Source: Prolixibacteraceae bacterium
Lineage (GTDB): Bacteria > Bacteroidota > Bacteroidia > Bacteroidales > Prolixibacteraceae
Assembly: GCA_009782655.1 (NCBI GenBank)
Contig: WRIQ01000027.1
Coordinates: 1-10,019 of the forward strand
Reading direction: 5' to 3'
DNA: 10,019 nt
Under the pieces are notes generated by a model that saw nothing but the letters and a program-made list of their open reading frames with translations, did no database searches and was not told where the DNA came from. Every line of letters begins with the position of its first letter. The stretch's first letter is position 1. This document shows positions 1 to 7,586 of the stretch, in pieces. The position numbers and the translations under genes were made by a program.

Positions 1-20
1 TTATAAAAATGCACAAATAT

Positions 21-52
21 TACCCGCGTGAAGTATATATTTCACACGGGTA
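21..52 (-). terminator. Terminator-like hairpin at the end of the minus-strand cluster
   Basis: A 12-base arm at 21-32 pairs with 41-52 around an 8-base AT loop at 33-40. In the minus-strand transcript the single non-Watson-Crick position becomes a U-G wobble, whereas in a plus-strand transcript it would be a C-A mismatch, so the hairpin fits minus-strand transcription better. It lies 23 bases past the stop of the last minus-strand gene. The sequence after the hairpin is AT-rich and contains a run of five U about 10 bases on, not a clean U-tract directly at the stem. It may therefore be a weak intrinsic terminator or an mRNA 3' stabiliser. Confidence 0.6.
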
Positions 53-74
53 TCTGTTTTATCCCTGTTCTATT

Positions 75-413
75 TCAGAAATTGAAGCCACCAAGTCCTT
101 GCAGCGTTTTGATCCAGGCTATGGTTGATGACCATGTGAATATTGTCGTAAGTAACGACAGAACGCTCAAAATAAGTCCGATAATGGAACATACTTTTCC
201 TGAGTTGGCATTTTTGAATGAACCCTCAGTATAAACGCCCGGATTGGCAGTGTAGGCGCTGATGGCTTTTACGCCCGACGAAAGTCCGATAATTGACAGC
301 ACAAGACCTATCGTGCCCCAGCAATAACACATGGAGATGGACAAAATTCCCAGCACTAACGAACTTGTGGCGCCCGGCAATTCCAATTTGTTGTTTTGAT
401 CAAGATTTTCCAT
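75..413 (-). CDS. Small CCC-motif-like (DUF4190-like) membrane protein
   Basis: This 112-residue protein has a short polar N-terminus (about 1-15), a hydrophobic segment at about 17-45, a polar linker with an AYTANPGVYTEG-like stretch at about 53-72, and a second hydrophobic segment at about 74-98. Known Bacteroidota 'CCC motif' membrane proteins share this layout: a short MEN-type start, a cysteine cluster in the first membrane segment, an AxNP-type loop and a second helix. Here the cluster reads C-Y-C (residues 29-31) instead of three cysteines. The gene starts 9 bases after the stop of the DUF2752 gene, so the two are probably co-transcribed, a pairing that recurs in Bacteroidota as far as I know. 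The molecular function is unknown. The ATG at 413 is the natural start; the TGA at 75-77 is followed by a hairpin. Confidence 0.75.
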   Translation of the reverse strand: MENLDQNNKLELPGATSSLVLGILSISMCYCWGTIGLVLSIIGLSSGVKAISAYTANPGVYTEGSFKNANSGKVCSIIGLILSVLSLLTTIFTWSSTIAWIKTLQGLGGFNF

Positions 414-422
414 AAAGAAAGA

Positions 423-761
423 TTAAAAGATTAATTTATATAAATATGAGATAACAATGATTACTGCATTGATGATGAACATGTACAGGAGAATTTTTGC
501 TCCGTTTTTCAGTTTGAAAATGATATGCGCCGCAAGAAACGCCATCAGGATGATGGTGGGTATCAAAGCGGGATACAGTTTGAGGCTGTCGAGCAAATCG
601 CCGCGCAACAACGCGATGAACGCGCGTTGCATACCGCATCCGGGACATTCCACCCCAAACGCCGATTTGTAGAAACAAGGCGCCTGCCTTTTTTCGAGCC
701 AGTCAACAAAACCTGCGCAAAGAAACAGCATTCTATTTTCAATGATATGATACGGTAACAT
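423..761 (-). CDS. DUF2752 family membrane protein
   Basis: The protein has 112 residues from the chosen ATG. A CPGCGMQRAF motif at about 39-48 is the signature of DUF2752 proteins, whose two cysteines could bind metal or form a disulfide. Hydrophobic helices follow at about 65-84 and 88-110, so it should sit in the inner membrane. The frame is open further upstream to 821, which would overlap the OstA gene by about 50 bases. I prefer the ATG at 759-761, just after the OstA stop (772-774); an internal ATG at 729-731 is the alternative. Neither has a clear Shine-Dalgarno, which is common in Bacteroidota. It lies between OstA and the CCC-type gene and is likely co-transcribed with both. The biochemical role is unknown. 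Confidence 0.8.
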   Translation of the reverse strand: MLPYHIIENRMLFLCAGFVDWLEKRQAPCFYKSAFGVECPGCGMQRAFIALLRGDLLDSLKLYPALIPTIILMAFLAAHIIFKLKNGAKILLYMFIINAVIIVISYLYKLIF

Positions 762-771
762 AAAATGATGG

Positions 772-2481
772 TTATTTTTGATCAGTGCGCTGTAATTGCG
801 TCCTTCCGCCCGTCGGAGCATTGGGTCTCGCGTTTGCCGGTCTTTCGGTTGTATTATTCGTTGTTGGCGCCGTGTTTGCCGGTCTTTCTCTTGCGCTGCC
901 GGTTGTCGGCGTCGTCTTTGTGCCGGCTGACCTGTCTTTTGCAGCGTCGGCAGCGACAGTCTCTTTGACGGGTTGTTCGGCGTCCTCCCGCCATTCGTAA
1001 ACGTCGTCTTTGTCCGTCGGTTTCAGTTTGATTTGCCATTTAAAACCGAGTAAAGTCAGTTCATCTGCGTCAAATTCGTTGATCGGAATCATCTCTCCCT
1101 CAATGTTTACGTAATTTTTAACCTCCTGCGCTTTCCTGTCTTCAATAAGTATGACGATATTGGTACTTTTCATTTTGTTAACTCCCGTTACATCAGCGCC
1201 GTCATAAAGATAATACACGGTTTCGCTGTCGTCGAAACCGTTTACGCGGTATAACTCGTTATCGCGGAACAAGCCCACAATTCTACGGCTTTTGATCTGG
1301 TTAAAACCCGACGGATCTTCCTGAACAATAAATGCCTTGTTGAGCAGATTCATCCGCTTGGGTTTCTGGTTTTCGGTTTCTATTTCGATATGCTCGGCGG
1401 TCATCTGGTTGTTTTGCGCCCAAAGCACGGGAAGCCGGAACATGTGGATGACCGAATCCTGCAACGACATAACCAATGAATCGCATTTGCCCTGCATATC
1501 GTTGCTGAAAAATCGCGCACGGTTGTATGCCTTCATCACCTTGAAACCCGATGTATCCACGTCCGAACGCAGGGTATCGGCATGAAGGAAAAGCGAATCC
1601 TTTTCTTCCGCCATGATCAGCAGAGCGCGGTTGGTAAGCCATGCCCTTTCCGTAGGATTGTTGAAAGCGCCTTTATGACCTTTGAGAATCACGTTGTTGG
1701 TAGTGTCCACTATGACAATATTGCCGAAAGCCCGTCCGTTGCCTGTTTGACTTTCGTAAAATAAAGTATCGGCATTAACGGTTGTGCTGCCGCTTTTGAT
1801 CCACGCATTGCGGCGGAAAAGCGCCACAGTGTCGTTGGTGTTGTACCATCCCCGTTCGCAAAAAATAGTATCTTTTTCGTTTTGGATGAAAGTCGGACCC
1901 ACAAAGTCGGCTATCTTTGTTTTGACGTTGTAATTCAGCGTATCGGTATCAATAGTATAGTCGGGCGTGGTAAGCACCACATCCTTCTTGAAATAGAACA
2001 TGTCGGTGTTGCGGTGATAATTTCCCAGTTTGCTGACCATGATGTTGTCCTGATTGGTAATTTCCGCGCCGACGTTATAATAGGCGATGTTGGTATTCAT
2101 TTCGTAATACAGGTGTTGGGTTTTCAACACAGCATTCGAATCCACAAGGACTACATGATCCCAAATTTCCGCAAGTTTGGCGTTGCCTTGATATTTGGCA
2201 AAATCTCCATCAATGGTAACGCTTTGTTCCGCATTGGTAATATGTACATTTCCAAAGGCGTCGAGCGAATTTTGACGGTCGTAATAATAAGCGCTGTCGC
2301 AGGTCATAGTCATGCCTTCGTGCTGAAATTCAACGTTGCCGATGACTCTTTGTAAATCGGGAGGATTAAGTTCGATGAACTCTGAGTTCGTGATTTCTAT
2401 TTTCCTGACCTGTGCCGGTTGCTGCGCATAAGCGGCGACAACCGACGAGAAAAATAAAACGCATAATATTACATTTTTCAT
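772..2481 (-). CDS. OstA/LptA-like LPS-transport family protein (copy 1, complete)
   Basis: This is a periplasmic OstA/LptA-like protein of the Bacteroidota type, about 569 residues from the chosen start. LptA proteins bridge the periplasm with a beta-jellyroll that carries lipopolysaccharide from LptC to LptD. The N-terminus MKNVILCVLFFSSVVAAYA followed by QQ is a clear signal peptide. The mature part is a long series of short beta-type repeats such as DSAYYYD..., ADTLFYES and ADTLRSDVD, in which 'D(S/T)' and 'GN(V/I)' turns recur, as is typical of the family. The last 85 or so residues are low complexity, rich in T, A, P, R and N. The frame is open to 2535, but the ATG at 2479-2481 is preferred because it starts the signal peptide and because a promoter lies across the longer version. 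It is first in a cluster with the DUF2752 and CCC-type genes. Confidence 0.88.
   Translation of the reverse strand: MKNVILCVLFFSSVVAAYAQQPAQVRKIEITNSEFIELNPPDLQRVIGNVEFQHEGMTMTCDSAYYYDRQNSLDAFGNVHITNAEQSVTIDGDFAKYQGNAKLAEIWDHVVLVDSNAVLKTQHLYYEMNTNIAYYNVGAEITNQDNIMVSKLGNYHRNTDMFYFKKDVVLTTPDYTIDTDTLNYNVKTKIADFVGPTFIQNEKDTIFCERGWYNTNDTVALFRRNAWIKSGSTTVNADTLFYESQTGNGRAFGNIVIVDTTNNVILKGHKGAFNNPTERAWLTNRALLIMAEEKDSLFLHADTLRSDVDTSGFKVMKAYNRARFFSNDMQGKCDSLVMSLQDSVIHMFRLPVLWAQNNQMTAEHIEIETENQKPKRMNLLNKAFIVQEDPSGFNQIKSRRIVGLFRDNELYRVNGFDDSETVYYLYDGADVTGVNKMKSTNIVILIEDRKAQEVKNYVNIEGEMIPINEFDADELTLLGFKWQIKLKPTDKDDVYEWREDAEQPVKETVAADAAKDRSAGTKTTPTTGSARERPANTAPTTNNTTERPANARPNAPTGGRTQLQRTDQK
829..888. repeat. 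Short in-frame repeat in the OstA copy 1 tail
   Basis: An identical 15-base word (gtttgccggtctttc on the plus strand) occurs at 832-846 and 874-888, a 42-base period equal to 14 codons. On the coding strand it encodes ERPAN twice, within the T/A/P/N-rich C-terminal tail. It looks like a small coding duplication in a disordered extension, with no sign of a mobile element. Confidence 0.6.
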
Positions 2482-2513
2482 AAATGACCCGTACCTGAAA
2501 AAGAATAAAAAGG

Positions 2514-2536
2514 CAAAGATATAAAAAATTGTCAAA
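2514..2536 (-). promoter_or_regulatory. Bacteroidota-type promoter for the OstA cluster
   Basis: On the minus strand TATCTTTG (2514-2521) matches the Bacteroidota primary-sigma -7 consensus TAnnTTTG perfectly. A TTTG (2533-2536), part of a TTTGACA string, lies upstream, but the spacer is only 11 bases where 19-21 is usual, so the -33 element is not canonical. Initiation would fall at roughly 2500-2508, leaving a leader of about 20-30 bases before the ATG at 2481. The position supports the shorter OstA start. Confidence 0.5.
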
Positions 2537-2585
2537 CGCTCGTTACTTTGTTTCTTTCTGCGGAGTTACTGCCGCCCTTGCGCAA

Positions 2586-2607
2586 AACCGACCTTTAGCA
2601 GCAGCCG
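2586..2607. repeat. Left half of an imperfect inverted repeat flanking the protease gene
   Basis: This 22-base stretch matches the reverse complement of 4049-4070 at 16 of 22 positions by hand alignment. The shared core is TTAGCAGCA, followed after one mismatch by CCG. It lies just past the 3' end of the AT-rich aspartic-protease gene. It could be the edge of an inserted cassette or chance similarity; no transposase lies between the arms. Confidence 0.35.
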
Positions 2608-2631
2608 ATTTGAAGTTTATTACGCTTTTGT

Positions 2632-4008
2632 TCATTTCTCCACACTAAATACCATATTGACGAAATCAAAAGTCGCTTTTTTGCAATATTTGAAAATAGC
2701 ATTGCCCAAAAAACCACTCTCTTCTGTGCTAAATTTAGTATCGCTTTCTTGGTCTTTAGCCACCGAACAATCGTTTATCATCGTTATTATTTGGTCATTT
2801 ATACTAATGTCTATCTGCGGGCAATCATATCCGTTACTAAGAATAAAACTTGCCTGATTACAAGCGCCACTATATCCACCTGATTTGTATGTTTGTTCTT
2901 CTACGGGAATACAATCTTTGTTTTTCCCGTAAAAGTCGGTGTTGATTGTCAGTCCCGTTTCTCCGCCTGTATCAAAAAAACACAAGAAATTTGTATTACA
3001 GATTTCCATATTTAGATAGAGTTTTTTATCAATGTAGAGATTTTTCTTATTGGTAAGGGGTGCCTTTTGAGGAAATGACATTGTATTATTTCCGAAATCA
3101 AATTCAATAATGCCTGATTGTCTGATAATTGAAAATCCAAGTACAATATCAAACATCAAATTCAAAATAGAATCGCATAATACTTGATTTGAGTCGGTAG
3201 GGTCAATTGTTTCAATATTAACGAAAACAGATACATTTTTTATACAAAAATCGCCTAATTCGAGACTGTCCACTACTCCCATAAAGCCACGTATGGTTCC
3301 ATTATTCATAATTATAGTATCAGATTCATTTAATTTTACTCCGATTTTTTCTGCAATTGTTCTATTGTAGATATAAGAAGCTCCTGCGCCTGTATCAAAA
3401 AAAGTTTTCAGTTTATTTCCGTTCCATTTTGCGTTAAAAAAAATGCCGTTACTCGAATCGTTTTTGATTAATTTTACTTCTTTTGCCTTATCGCCTTTTT
3501 TAGTGATAGATGATTTTAAATATAATTTTTCAAATTGCATAAAACTTTCAATTGCCTGTGTAAATTCCTGAATATATGATAAACGCATTTCAGAATCAAC
3601 AATGGCGTCATTTTCTAAAAGAGTTATCGCTTTTTGACATAGCTCTTTCGCTTTTGCGTGTTCTTGCACATCAGCACATAGTTGCAATAAAGGCTGCCAA
3701 AATAAATCTATCAAGGTTGGCATATCCATATTGAGCGGATTCTTATCAATCAATTGTTCATAAGCATTGATTGATTCAAAAGGACGATTAAAAACCTTTC
3801 CTGTTTCTGCAATATACCAAAGTTCTACGAACTCTTTATCAACACTGTCTTTGTGTTGTTGATAATAATCCTCAATTTCAAACCATTTTTTTGTGGAAAT
3901 TAAATCTGCTAATGCTTGGCTGTAATTAACTTGCTGCGCAAAAACAGCATTACTGCTTAAAACTAAAAGCAGAAAGAGTAATTTTAGATGTTTCATTTTT
4001 CTATTCAT
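2632..4008 (-). CDS. Secreted retropepsin/pepsin-like aspartic protease with two DTG motifs
   Basis: The protein has 458 residues. It has a signal peptide (about 5-24, ending AVFAQQ), a helical TPR-like region at about 30-165, and then two aspartic-protease-like halves. The first half has FFDTGAGAS (DTG at 205-207) and a later VLGFSII (about 289-295). The second has FFDTGGETG (DTG at 346-348) and a later GFLGNAIF (about 432-439). DTG plus a downstream hydrophobic-hydrophobic-G is the family hallmark, with D205 and D346 as the likely catalytic pair. It is probably periplasmic or surface-associated; the substrate is unknown. The upstream ATG (4008) has an AGAAGG about 10 bases before it; the ATG at 3996 would also preserve the signal peptide. 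The gene is clearly more AT-rich than its neighbours and may be acquired. Confidence 0.82.
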   Translation of the reverse strand: MNRKMKHLKLLFLLLVLSSNAVFAQQVNYSQALADLISTKKWFEIEDYYQQHKDSVDKEFVELWYIAETGKVFNRPFESINAYEQLIDKNPLNMDMPTLIDLFWQPLLQLCADVQEHAKAKELCQKAITLLENDAIVDSEMRLSYIQEFTQAIESFMQFEKLYLKSSITKKGDKAKEVKLIKNDSSNGIFFNAKWNGNKLKTFFDTGAGASYIYNRTIAEKIGVKLNESDTIIMNNGTIRGFMGVVDSLELGDFCIKNVSVFVNIETIDPTDSNQVLCDSILNLMFDIVLGFSIIRQSGIIEFDFGNNTMSFPQKAPLTNKKNLYIDKKLYLNMEICNTNFLCFFDTGGETGLTINTDFYGKNKDCIPVEEQTYKSGGYSGACNQASFILSNGYDCPQIDISINDQIITMINDCSVAKDQESDTKFSTEESGFLGNAIFKYCKKATFDFVNMVFSVEK

Positions 4009-4048
4009 TGTCTAATTGCCTTCTTTGTCAATACACACTGTCGCCCGC

Positions 4049-4070
4049 CGGTTGCTGCTAACTTGCCGTT
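4049..4070. repeat. Right half of the imperfect inverted repeat flanking the protease gene
   Basis: This is the partner of the 2586-2607 arm, with core TGCTGCTAA at 4053-4061. It ends exactly at the base before the pdxB stop codon (4071-4073) and lies upstream of the protease start. The spacer 4009-4070 is richer in G and C than the gene it precedes. No integron attC consensus pair (RYYYAAC/GTTRRRY) was recognised. Confidence 0.35.
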
Positions 4071-5201
4071 TTATACTTCTTCAATCCTGAATCCCATATT
4101 TATCAGTTTTTCGACGACGCTGTTGTTTGCATTTCTGATCCGAACCGTATATGCTGGAAATTCTCTCCTGACGGGATAATCGCCACGCAGCATTTCGAAA
4201 TCCGCCGGATTGTTGCGTAGGGCCTCGTCGTCCGCATCGATGTTGTAAGTCGTGAGGACAGCTTCGGCTATCAGCGCTTCATCGCTGCGTTGTTCGCCGT
4301 CCAGTTCGATGATTGTCGAATCGGGCAACTCCACATTTTCAGGCTGCCAACTGTCGATTCCCAGCTTGAAAAAACGGCTGAGGGCCTGTACGCTCATGGC
4401 AGTGCCGTTGGCTTTTCCGTCTTTGGAATAGCCGGCAATGTGCGGCGTCGCTTCAAAAGCCAGATCGAGCAATTCCATATCGATGAGGGGTTCATTTTCC
4501 CAGCAATCAATGATGACATCGTCGATTTTTCCATTTTTCAAAGCGGCGATAATGGCATTTGTGTCGAAAACTTCGCCGCGGCAGGAGTTTATCAGCAGCG
4601 GTTTACGCACCAGCCCCGAAATAAAATCATCGCTCCCCATATGGAATGTGGCATCGCGGCCGCTGCGACTGAGAGGAACATGAAAAGTGATGATATCAGC
4701 CTCATCCTGAATGGTTCTCAGTGTCCCAAAAGCGTCTCCGCCTTCCGCTCTTTCGCGCGGCGGGTCGTTGAGCAAAACCCGCATCCCGATGTTTTCGCAA
4801 AAGCGGGCGATATTCTTTCCCACATTTCCCACGCCCACAATTCCGATGGTTTTACCCTCCAGACGTTGGCGACGGTTCAACGCCCAAGTAAACAGCGCAG
4901 AAGCAATATATTGCTCCACGCTCCGGGCATTGCAGCCGGGCGCGTTAGCCCACACAATGCCGGCTTTCCGGCAATATTCAGCGTCGATGTGATCGAAACC
5001 GATGGTGGCCGTGGCAATGAATTTCACCTTCGAACCGGCCAGCAACTCCTCGTTGCAGAGGGTGCGCGTGCGAGTGATTATCGCATCGGCGTCTTTCACA
5101 TCAGCAGCGGTGGTTTTGCCTACGGGGAGGTAAACCACGTCGGCAAAAGGCTCAAGCGCTCCTTTTATGTATGGAATTTTGTTATCGATGATGATTTTCA
5201 T
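4071..5201 (-). CDS. pdxB: 4-phosphoerythronate dehydrogenase
   Basis: PdxB oxidises 4-phospho-D-erythronate at C2 to the 2-oxo acid, an early step of the DXP-dependent pyridoxal-phosphate pathway in the cytoplasm. The 376-residue protein is a D-2-hydroxyacid dehydrogenase. Visible features are an ATATIGFDHID segment, a Rossmann motif GIVGVGNVGKNIA at about 121-133, the catalytic arginine in NSCRGE (about 209-214), the glutamate in ENEP (about 238-241) and the histidine in TPHIAGYS (about 255-262). The length and the roughly 100-residue C-terminal extension match PdxB and exceed simple D-lactate or glycerate dehydrogenases. The frame opens two codons earlier at a TTG (5207); I chose the ATG at 5199-5201. 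It lies 90 bases downstream of the oxidoreductase gene, so co-transcription is possible but not shown. Confidence 0.9.
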   Translation of the reverse strand: MKIIIDNKIPYIKGALEPFADVVYLPVGKTTAADVKDADAIITRTRTLCNEELLAGSKVKFIATATIGFDHIDAEYCRKAGIVWANAPGCNARSVEQYIASALFTWALNRRQRLEGKTIGIVGVGNVGKNIARFCENIGMRVLLNDPPRERAEGGDAFGTLRTIQDEADIITFHVPLSRSGRDATFHMGSDDFISGLVRKPLLINSCRGEVFDTNAIIAALKNGKIDDVIIDCWENEPLIDMELLDLAFEATPHIAGYSKDGKANGTAMSVQALSRFFKLGIDSWQPENVELPDSTIIELDGEQRSDEALIAEAVLTTYNIDADDEALRNNPADFEMLRGDYPVRREFPAYTVRIRNANNSVVEKLINMGFRIEEV

Positions 5202-5291
5202 ACTCAATTGTTAATTTATAACGGACGTTTGAAACACGCGGAAAAACCGTCTTCCCCTTTTTTAATATCGTCGACTTCCGGCCTCCCTGTT

Positions 5292-6296
5292 TCATATTCC
5301 GATATGTTGATTTTGATAATAGTTTTTGACCATTTCGTCGAGAATGGCGCTGGTTTGCGCGGCGGTCTCACCCGTACTGACGCATGGCGTGTTGTTTTGC
5401 AACGCTTCCACTACCTGCCGTATAAGGTAAAACTGTATGTTTTCAGGATTTTGAAACCTGAATTTCCGGATGCCGGTTCGGTTTTGCATCACCACTTCGC
5501 CATGAATAAAAAATGAAAGCGTTATCATTCCTTCGTCGCCGATGATTTCAAAAGTATCGACGACACACGATTTGTGTGCAGCAAAGCACCAACTCCCCGT
5601 GCCGGTAACTCCGCTTTCAAAATTAAAGATTCCGGAAACGGTATCTTCTGCAGGGTAAAGCGCTGCGCCATTGGCGGCAAAACCTTTCACATCAGCTATT
5701 TTCCCGAACAGAAAATTGAGATAATCGATCTGGTGCGACGCCAAATCGAAAAAACGGCCGCCGCCGCCAATTTGGGGATTCACATGCCAACTCATCTCTC
5801 TGGGTTTCATGTTTCGTTCGGCGGCCTCCCTGTATAAACGGATGTTGAAAGTGAGCGGTTTACCTATTTCGCCTGCTTCCAGCAACTCTTTCACCTTCAC
5901 AAACGCCGGCAAAGTGCGGCGATAATAGGCTACAAACATGGGCATTCCCGTATCGCGCGAAACATCGAGCATTTCCATACACTGCCGATGGTTCATCGCC
6001 ATGGGTTTTTCCACATAAACCGGCTTACTTGCGCGCATGGCGCGGATGGCATATTCGGCATGTTTATCGGGAGGCGTAGCCACATAAACCGCATCTACCT
6101 CCTTGTCGTTCAGCAAATCGTCGGCGTCGTCATACCATCGGGGTACGTTGTGGCGGCGGGCATAATCTTCGGCTTTCGACGCATCGCGGCGCATAACGGC
6201 AACTAACCGCGACCCAGGGACTTTGTTGAAAGCCGGGCCGCTTTTCATTTCGGTCACATTGCCGACGCCGATAATGCCCCAGTTGATAGTTTTCAT
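5292..6296 (-). CDS. Gfo/Idh/MocA family NAD(P)-dependent oxidoreductase
   Basis: The protein has 334 residues, the usual family length. The N-terminal Rossmann domain begins WGIIGVGNVTEMKSG (about 6-20). VEKPMAMN at about 95-102 carries the conserved EKP, whose lysine helps bind cofactor and substrate. GGGGRFFDLASHQID (about 177-191) carries the D-x3-H pair used in catalysis by related sugar dehydrogenases. There is no signal peptide, so it should be cytosolic. The closest named relatives I can suggest are 1,5-anhydro-D-fructose reductase and inositol- or glucose-type dehydrogenases, but the sequence does not fix the substrate. The ATG lies only 3 bases past the stop of the LarA-like gene, so the two are almost certainly translated from one mRNA. 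The context suggests oxidation or reduction of a sugar or sugar acid. Confidence 0.88.
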   Translation of the reverse strand: MKTINWGIIGVGNVTEMKSGPAFNKVPGSRLVAVMRRDASKAEDYARRHNVPRWYDDADDLLNDKEVDAVYVATPPDKHAEYAIRAMRASKPVYVEKPMAMNHRQCMEMLDVSRDTGMPMFVAYYRRTLPAFVKVKELLEAGEIGKPLTFNIRLYREAAERNMKPREMSWHVNPQIGGGGRFFDLASHQIDYLNFLFGKIADVKGFAANGAALYPAEDTVSGIFNFESGVTGTGSWCFAAHKSCVVDTFEIIGDEGMITLSFFIHGEVVMQNRTGIRKFRFQNPENIQFYLIRQVVEALQNNTPCVSTGETAAQTSAILDEMVKNYYQNQHIGI

Positions 6297-6299
6297 CGT

Positions 6300-7586
6300 C
6301 TAAAATTCAAACCGGTCTTTGTATGCCCACAACCCCAAAGCAGGATTGGAAATGTAAAAAAATTCCTCGCCGTCGGGGAGCGTATTGAAGCCATCCATCA
6401 GTTCTTCAGGATCGTAGCGGGCTGCCATTTCGTCATAATCGCCCCACCGAAATCCTACGCTTTCGATTTCGGTTTTGCTGAGGTTATCGGTTTTTTTTCC
6501 GGGGCAGTACGTAATGGTAAACCGCCCCTCGGAAGAGCCATGAATGAGATGCGCCGCCGCTCCCAGATTGCTTTGCAGTTCTTCGTTTTCCGAAGTAGCT
6601 TTCAAAGTTGCGGGCGTTCCCATGTAGCCATATTTACGAATCAGCCTGTCTATTTCCTTATCTTCGCCGAACTCCCTGAGAGCGGGCGCCAGCACAATCA
6701 GTTCTCCACCGTCGGCAATGGCCATACGGGTGCGGTAAATCGACTTGTTCCCCAGCCAAGTGCTTTTAAACTCCGTAGGGTCGAGCCAAACCACCACTTT
6801 TTGCAGCGGCTTTTCCACCATTTCGAAATTAACCTGCAACGACAGTTTTGCCGCTTTGTCGAAAACTTCGAAGTCGTCACCAATAAACAAACCGTAAGTT
6901 TGGAGCTTTCCTTCCTTGTTGAGGCCCACAACAGTTTGAACGTAGAGAATGGGCAAATGAGCGGCAAAATTCTCCGACGCATAATTGAAAATTTTCCTGA
7001 CGGGCGTGTCGGCACGCCCCATCATTTTTTCCATTCCATAGGCGGCGCCTATAAAATGGCTTTTGTTGATGCCCTCGGCTCCACCGGTACCCACAAAAAT
7101 ATTTTTGTTGTAATTTGCCATTCCCACCACCTCGTGGGGTACCACCTGCCCAATGGACAAAATCAGGTCGAATCTGCCATCAACCAGCAGTTTGTTCACC
7201 TGCGCCGGCCAGAAATAATCTACGCTTCCTTCCGAAACTTCCCTGACAAACTCGGCAGGAACCGTTCCCAATGTGACCACATCGTTGCGCCAGTCGTGGA
7301 TGCGGAAAAGGCTTTGCGGTGTTTTCCCGAACATATGCAAAATTTGTTCACCGGTCATGGGTGAATGGGTGCCCAAAGCGGGAAGAATATCGGTGAGTTT
7401 ATCGCCGTAGTATTCCCAAGCCATCCGGGTGATTTCGCCGGCACGCGACGGGAACCGCGTATAGTCGGGCGGGATTGCCAAAACCTTGCTTCTTTTTCCC
7501 ACACGGTTGAAAGCCTGTTGCAAACCGCTTTTCAAATCGGCGGCAGAAAGGTTGTGAACAGGCGAGCCGTTTTCGTAGTATAACAT
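6300..7586 (-). CDS. Nickel-pincer LarA-family hydroxy-acid racemase/epimerase (LarA homolog)
   Basis: The 428-residue protein belongs to the LarA family (DUF2088 plus C-terminal domain). Characterised members invert an alpha-hydroxy acid by hydride transfer through a nickel-pincer nucleotide bound to a lysine. Here DYTR is at 41-44, GTH at 72-74, VPHEVVG carries H151, YNKN carries K161 and NKSH carries H177. The H+10=K and K+16=H spacings equal those of H174, K184 and H200 of Lactobacillus LarA, with H74 matching H108, so the active site looks intact. The loop around K161 differs from the GGRK of lactate racemase, suggesting another substrate. Lying between a sugar-acid kinase and a Gfo/Idh oxidoreductase, it may be an aldonate or other sugar-acid epimerase. 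The cofactor genes larB, larC and larE are not in the window. A GGAAG directly precedes the ATG. Confidence 0.88.
   Translation of the reverse strand: MLYYENGSPVHNLSAADLKSGLQQAFNRVGKRSKVLAIPPDYTRFPSRAGEITRMAWEYYGDKLTDILPALGTHSPMTGEQILHMFGKTPQSLFRIHDWRNDVVTLGTVPAEFVREVSEGSVDYFWPAQVNKLLVDGRFDLILSIGQVVPHEVVGMANYNKNIFVGTGGAEGINKSHFIGAAYGMEKMMGRADTPVRKIFNYASENFAAHLPILYVQTVVGLNKEGKLQTYGLFIGDDFEVFDKAAKLSLQVNFEMVEKPLQKVVVWLDPTEFKSTWLGNKSIYRTRMAIADGGELIVLAPALREFGEDKEIDRLIRKYGYMGTPATLKATSENEELQSNLGAAAHLIHGSSEGRFTITYCPGKKTDNLSKTEIESVGFRWGDYDEMAARYDPEELMDGFNTLPDGEEFFYISNPALGLWAYKDRFEF

Noticed and set aside
1882..2355. Plus-strand open frame of about 157 codons
   Set aside because: It lies opposite the beta-repeat part of OstA copy 1 and is a shadow of that periodic coding sequence.
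4009..4070. Possible integron attC site upstream of the protease gene
   Set aside because: No RYYYAAC/GTTRRRY pair and no extended internal stem were found, and no integrase is present. Only the imperfect repeat with 2586-2607 is kept.
5202..5291. Possible regulatory element between the Gfo/Idh gene and pdxB
   Set aside because: This 90-base gap has only small AT-rich or CGG/CCG mini-palindromes and no TAnnTTTG box on the coding strand. Nothing could be supported.
4290..5516. Long plus-strand open frame (about 408 codons)
   Set aside because: It runs antisense to pdxB and the start of the Gfo/Idh gene. Its translation has no recognisable domain, while the opposite strand shows catalytic motifs throughout.
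6540..7364. Plus-strand open frame of about 274 codons
   Set aside because: It is antisense to the LarA homolog, whose active-site residues and length are intact. The translation is H/F/Q-rich with no family resemblance.
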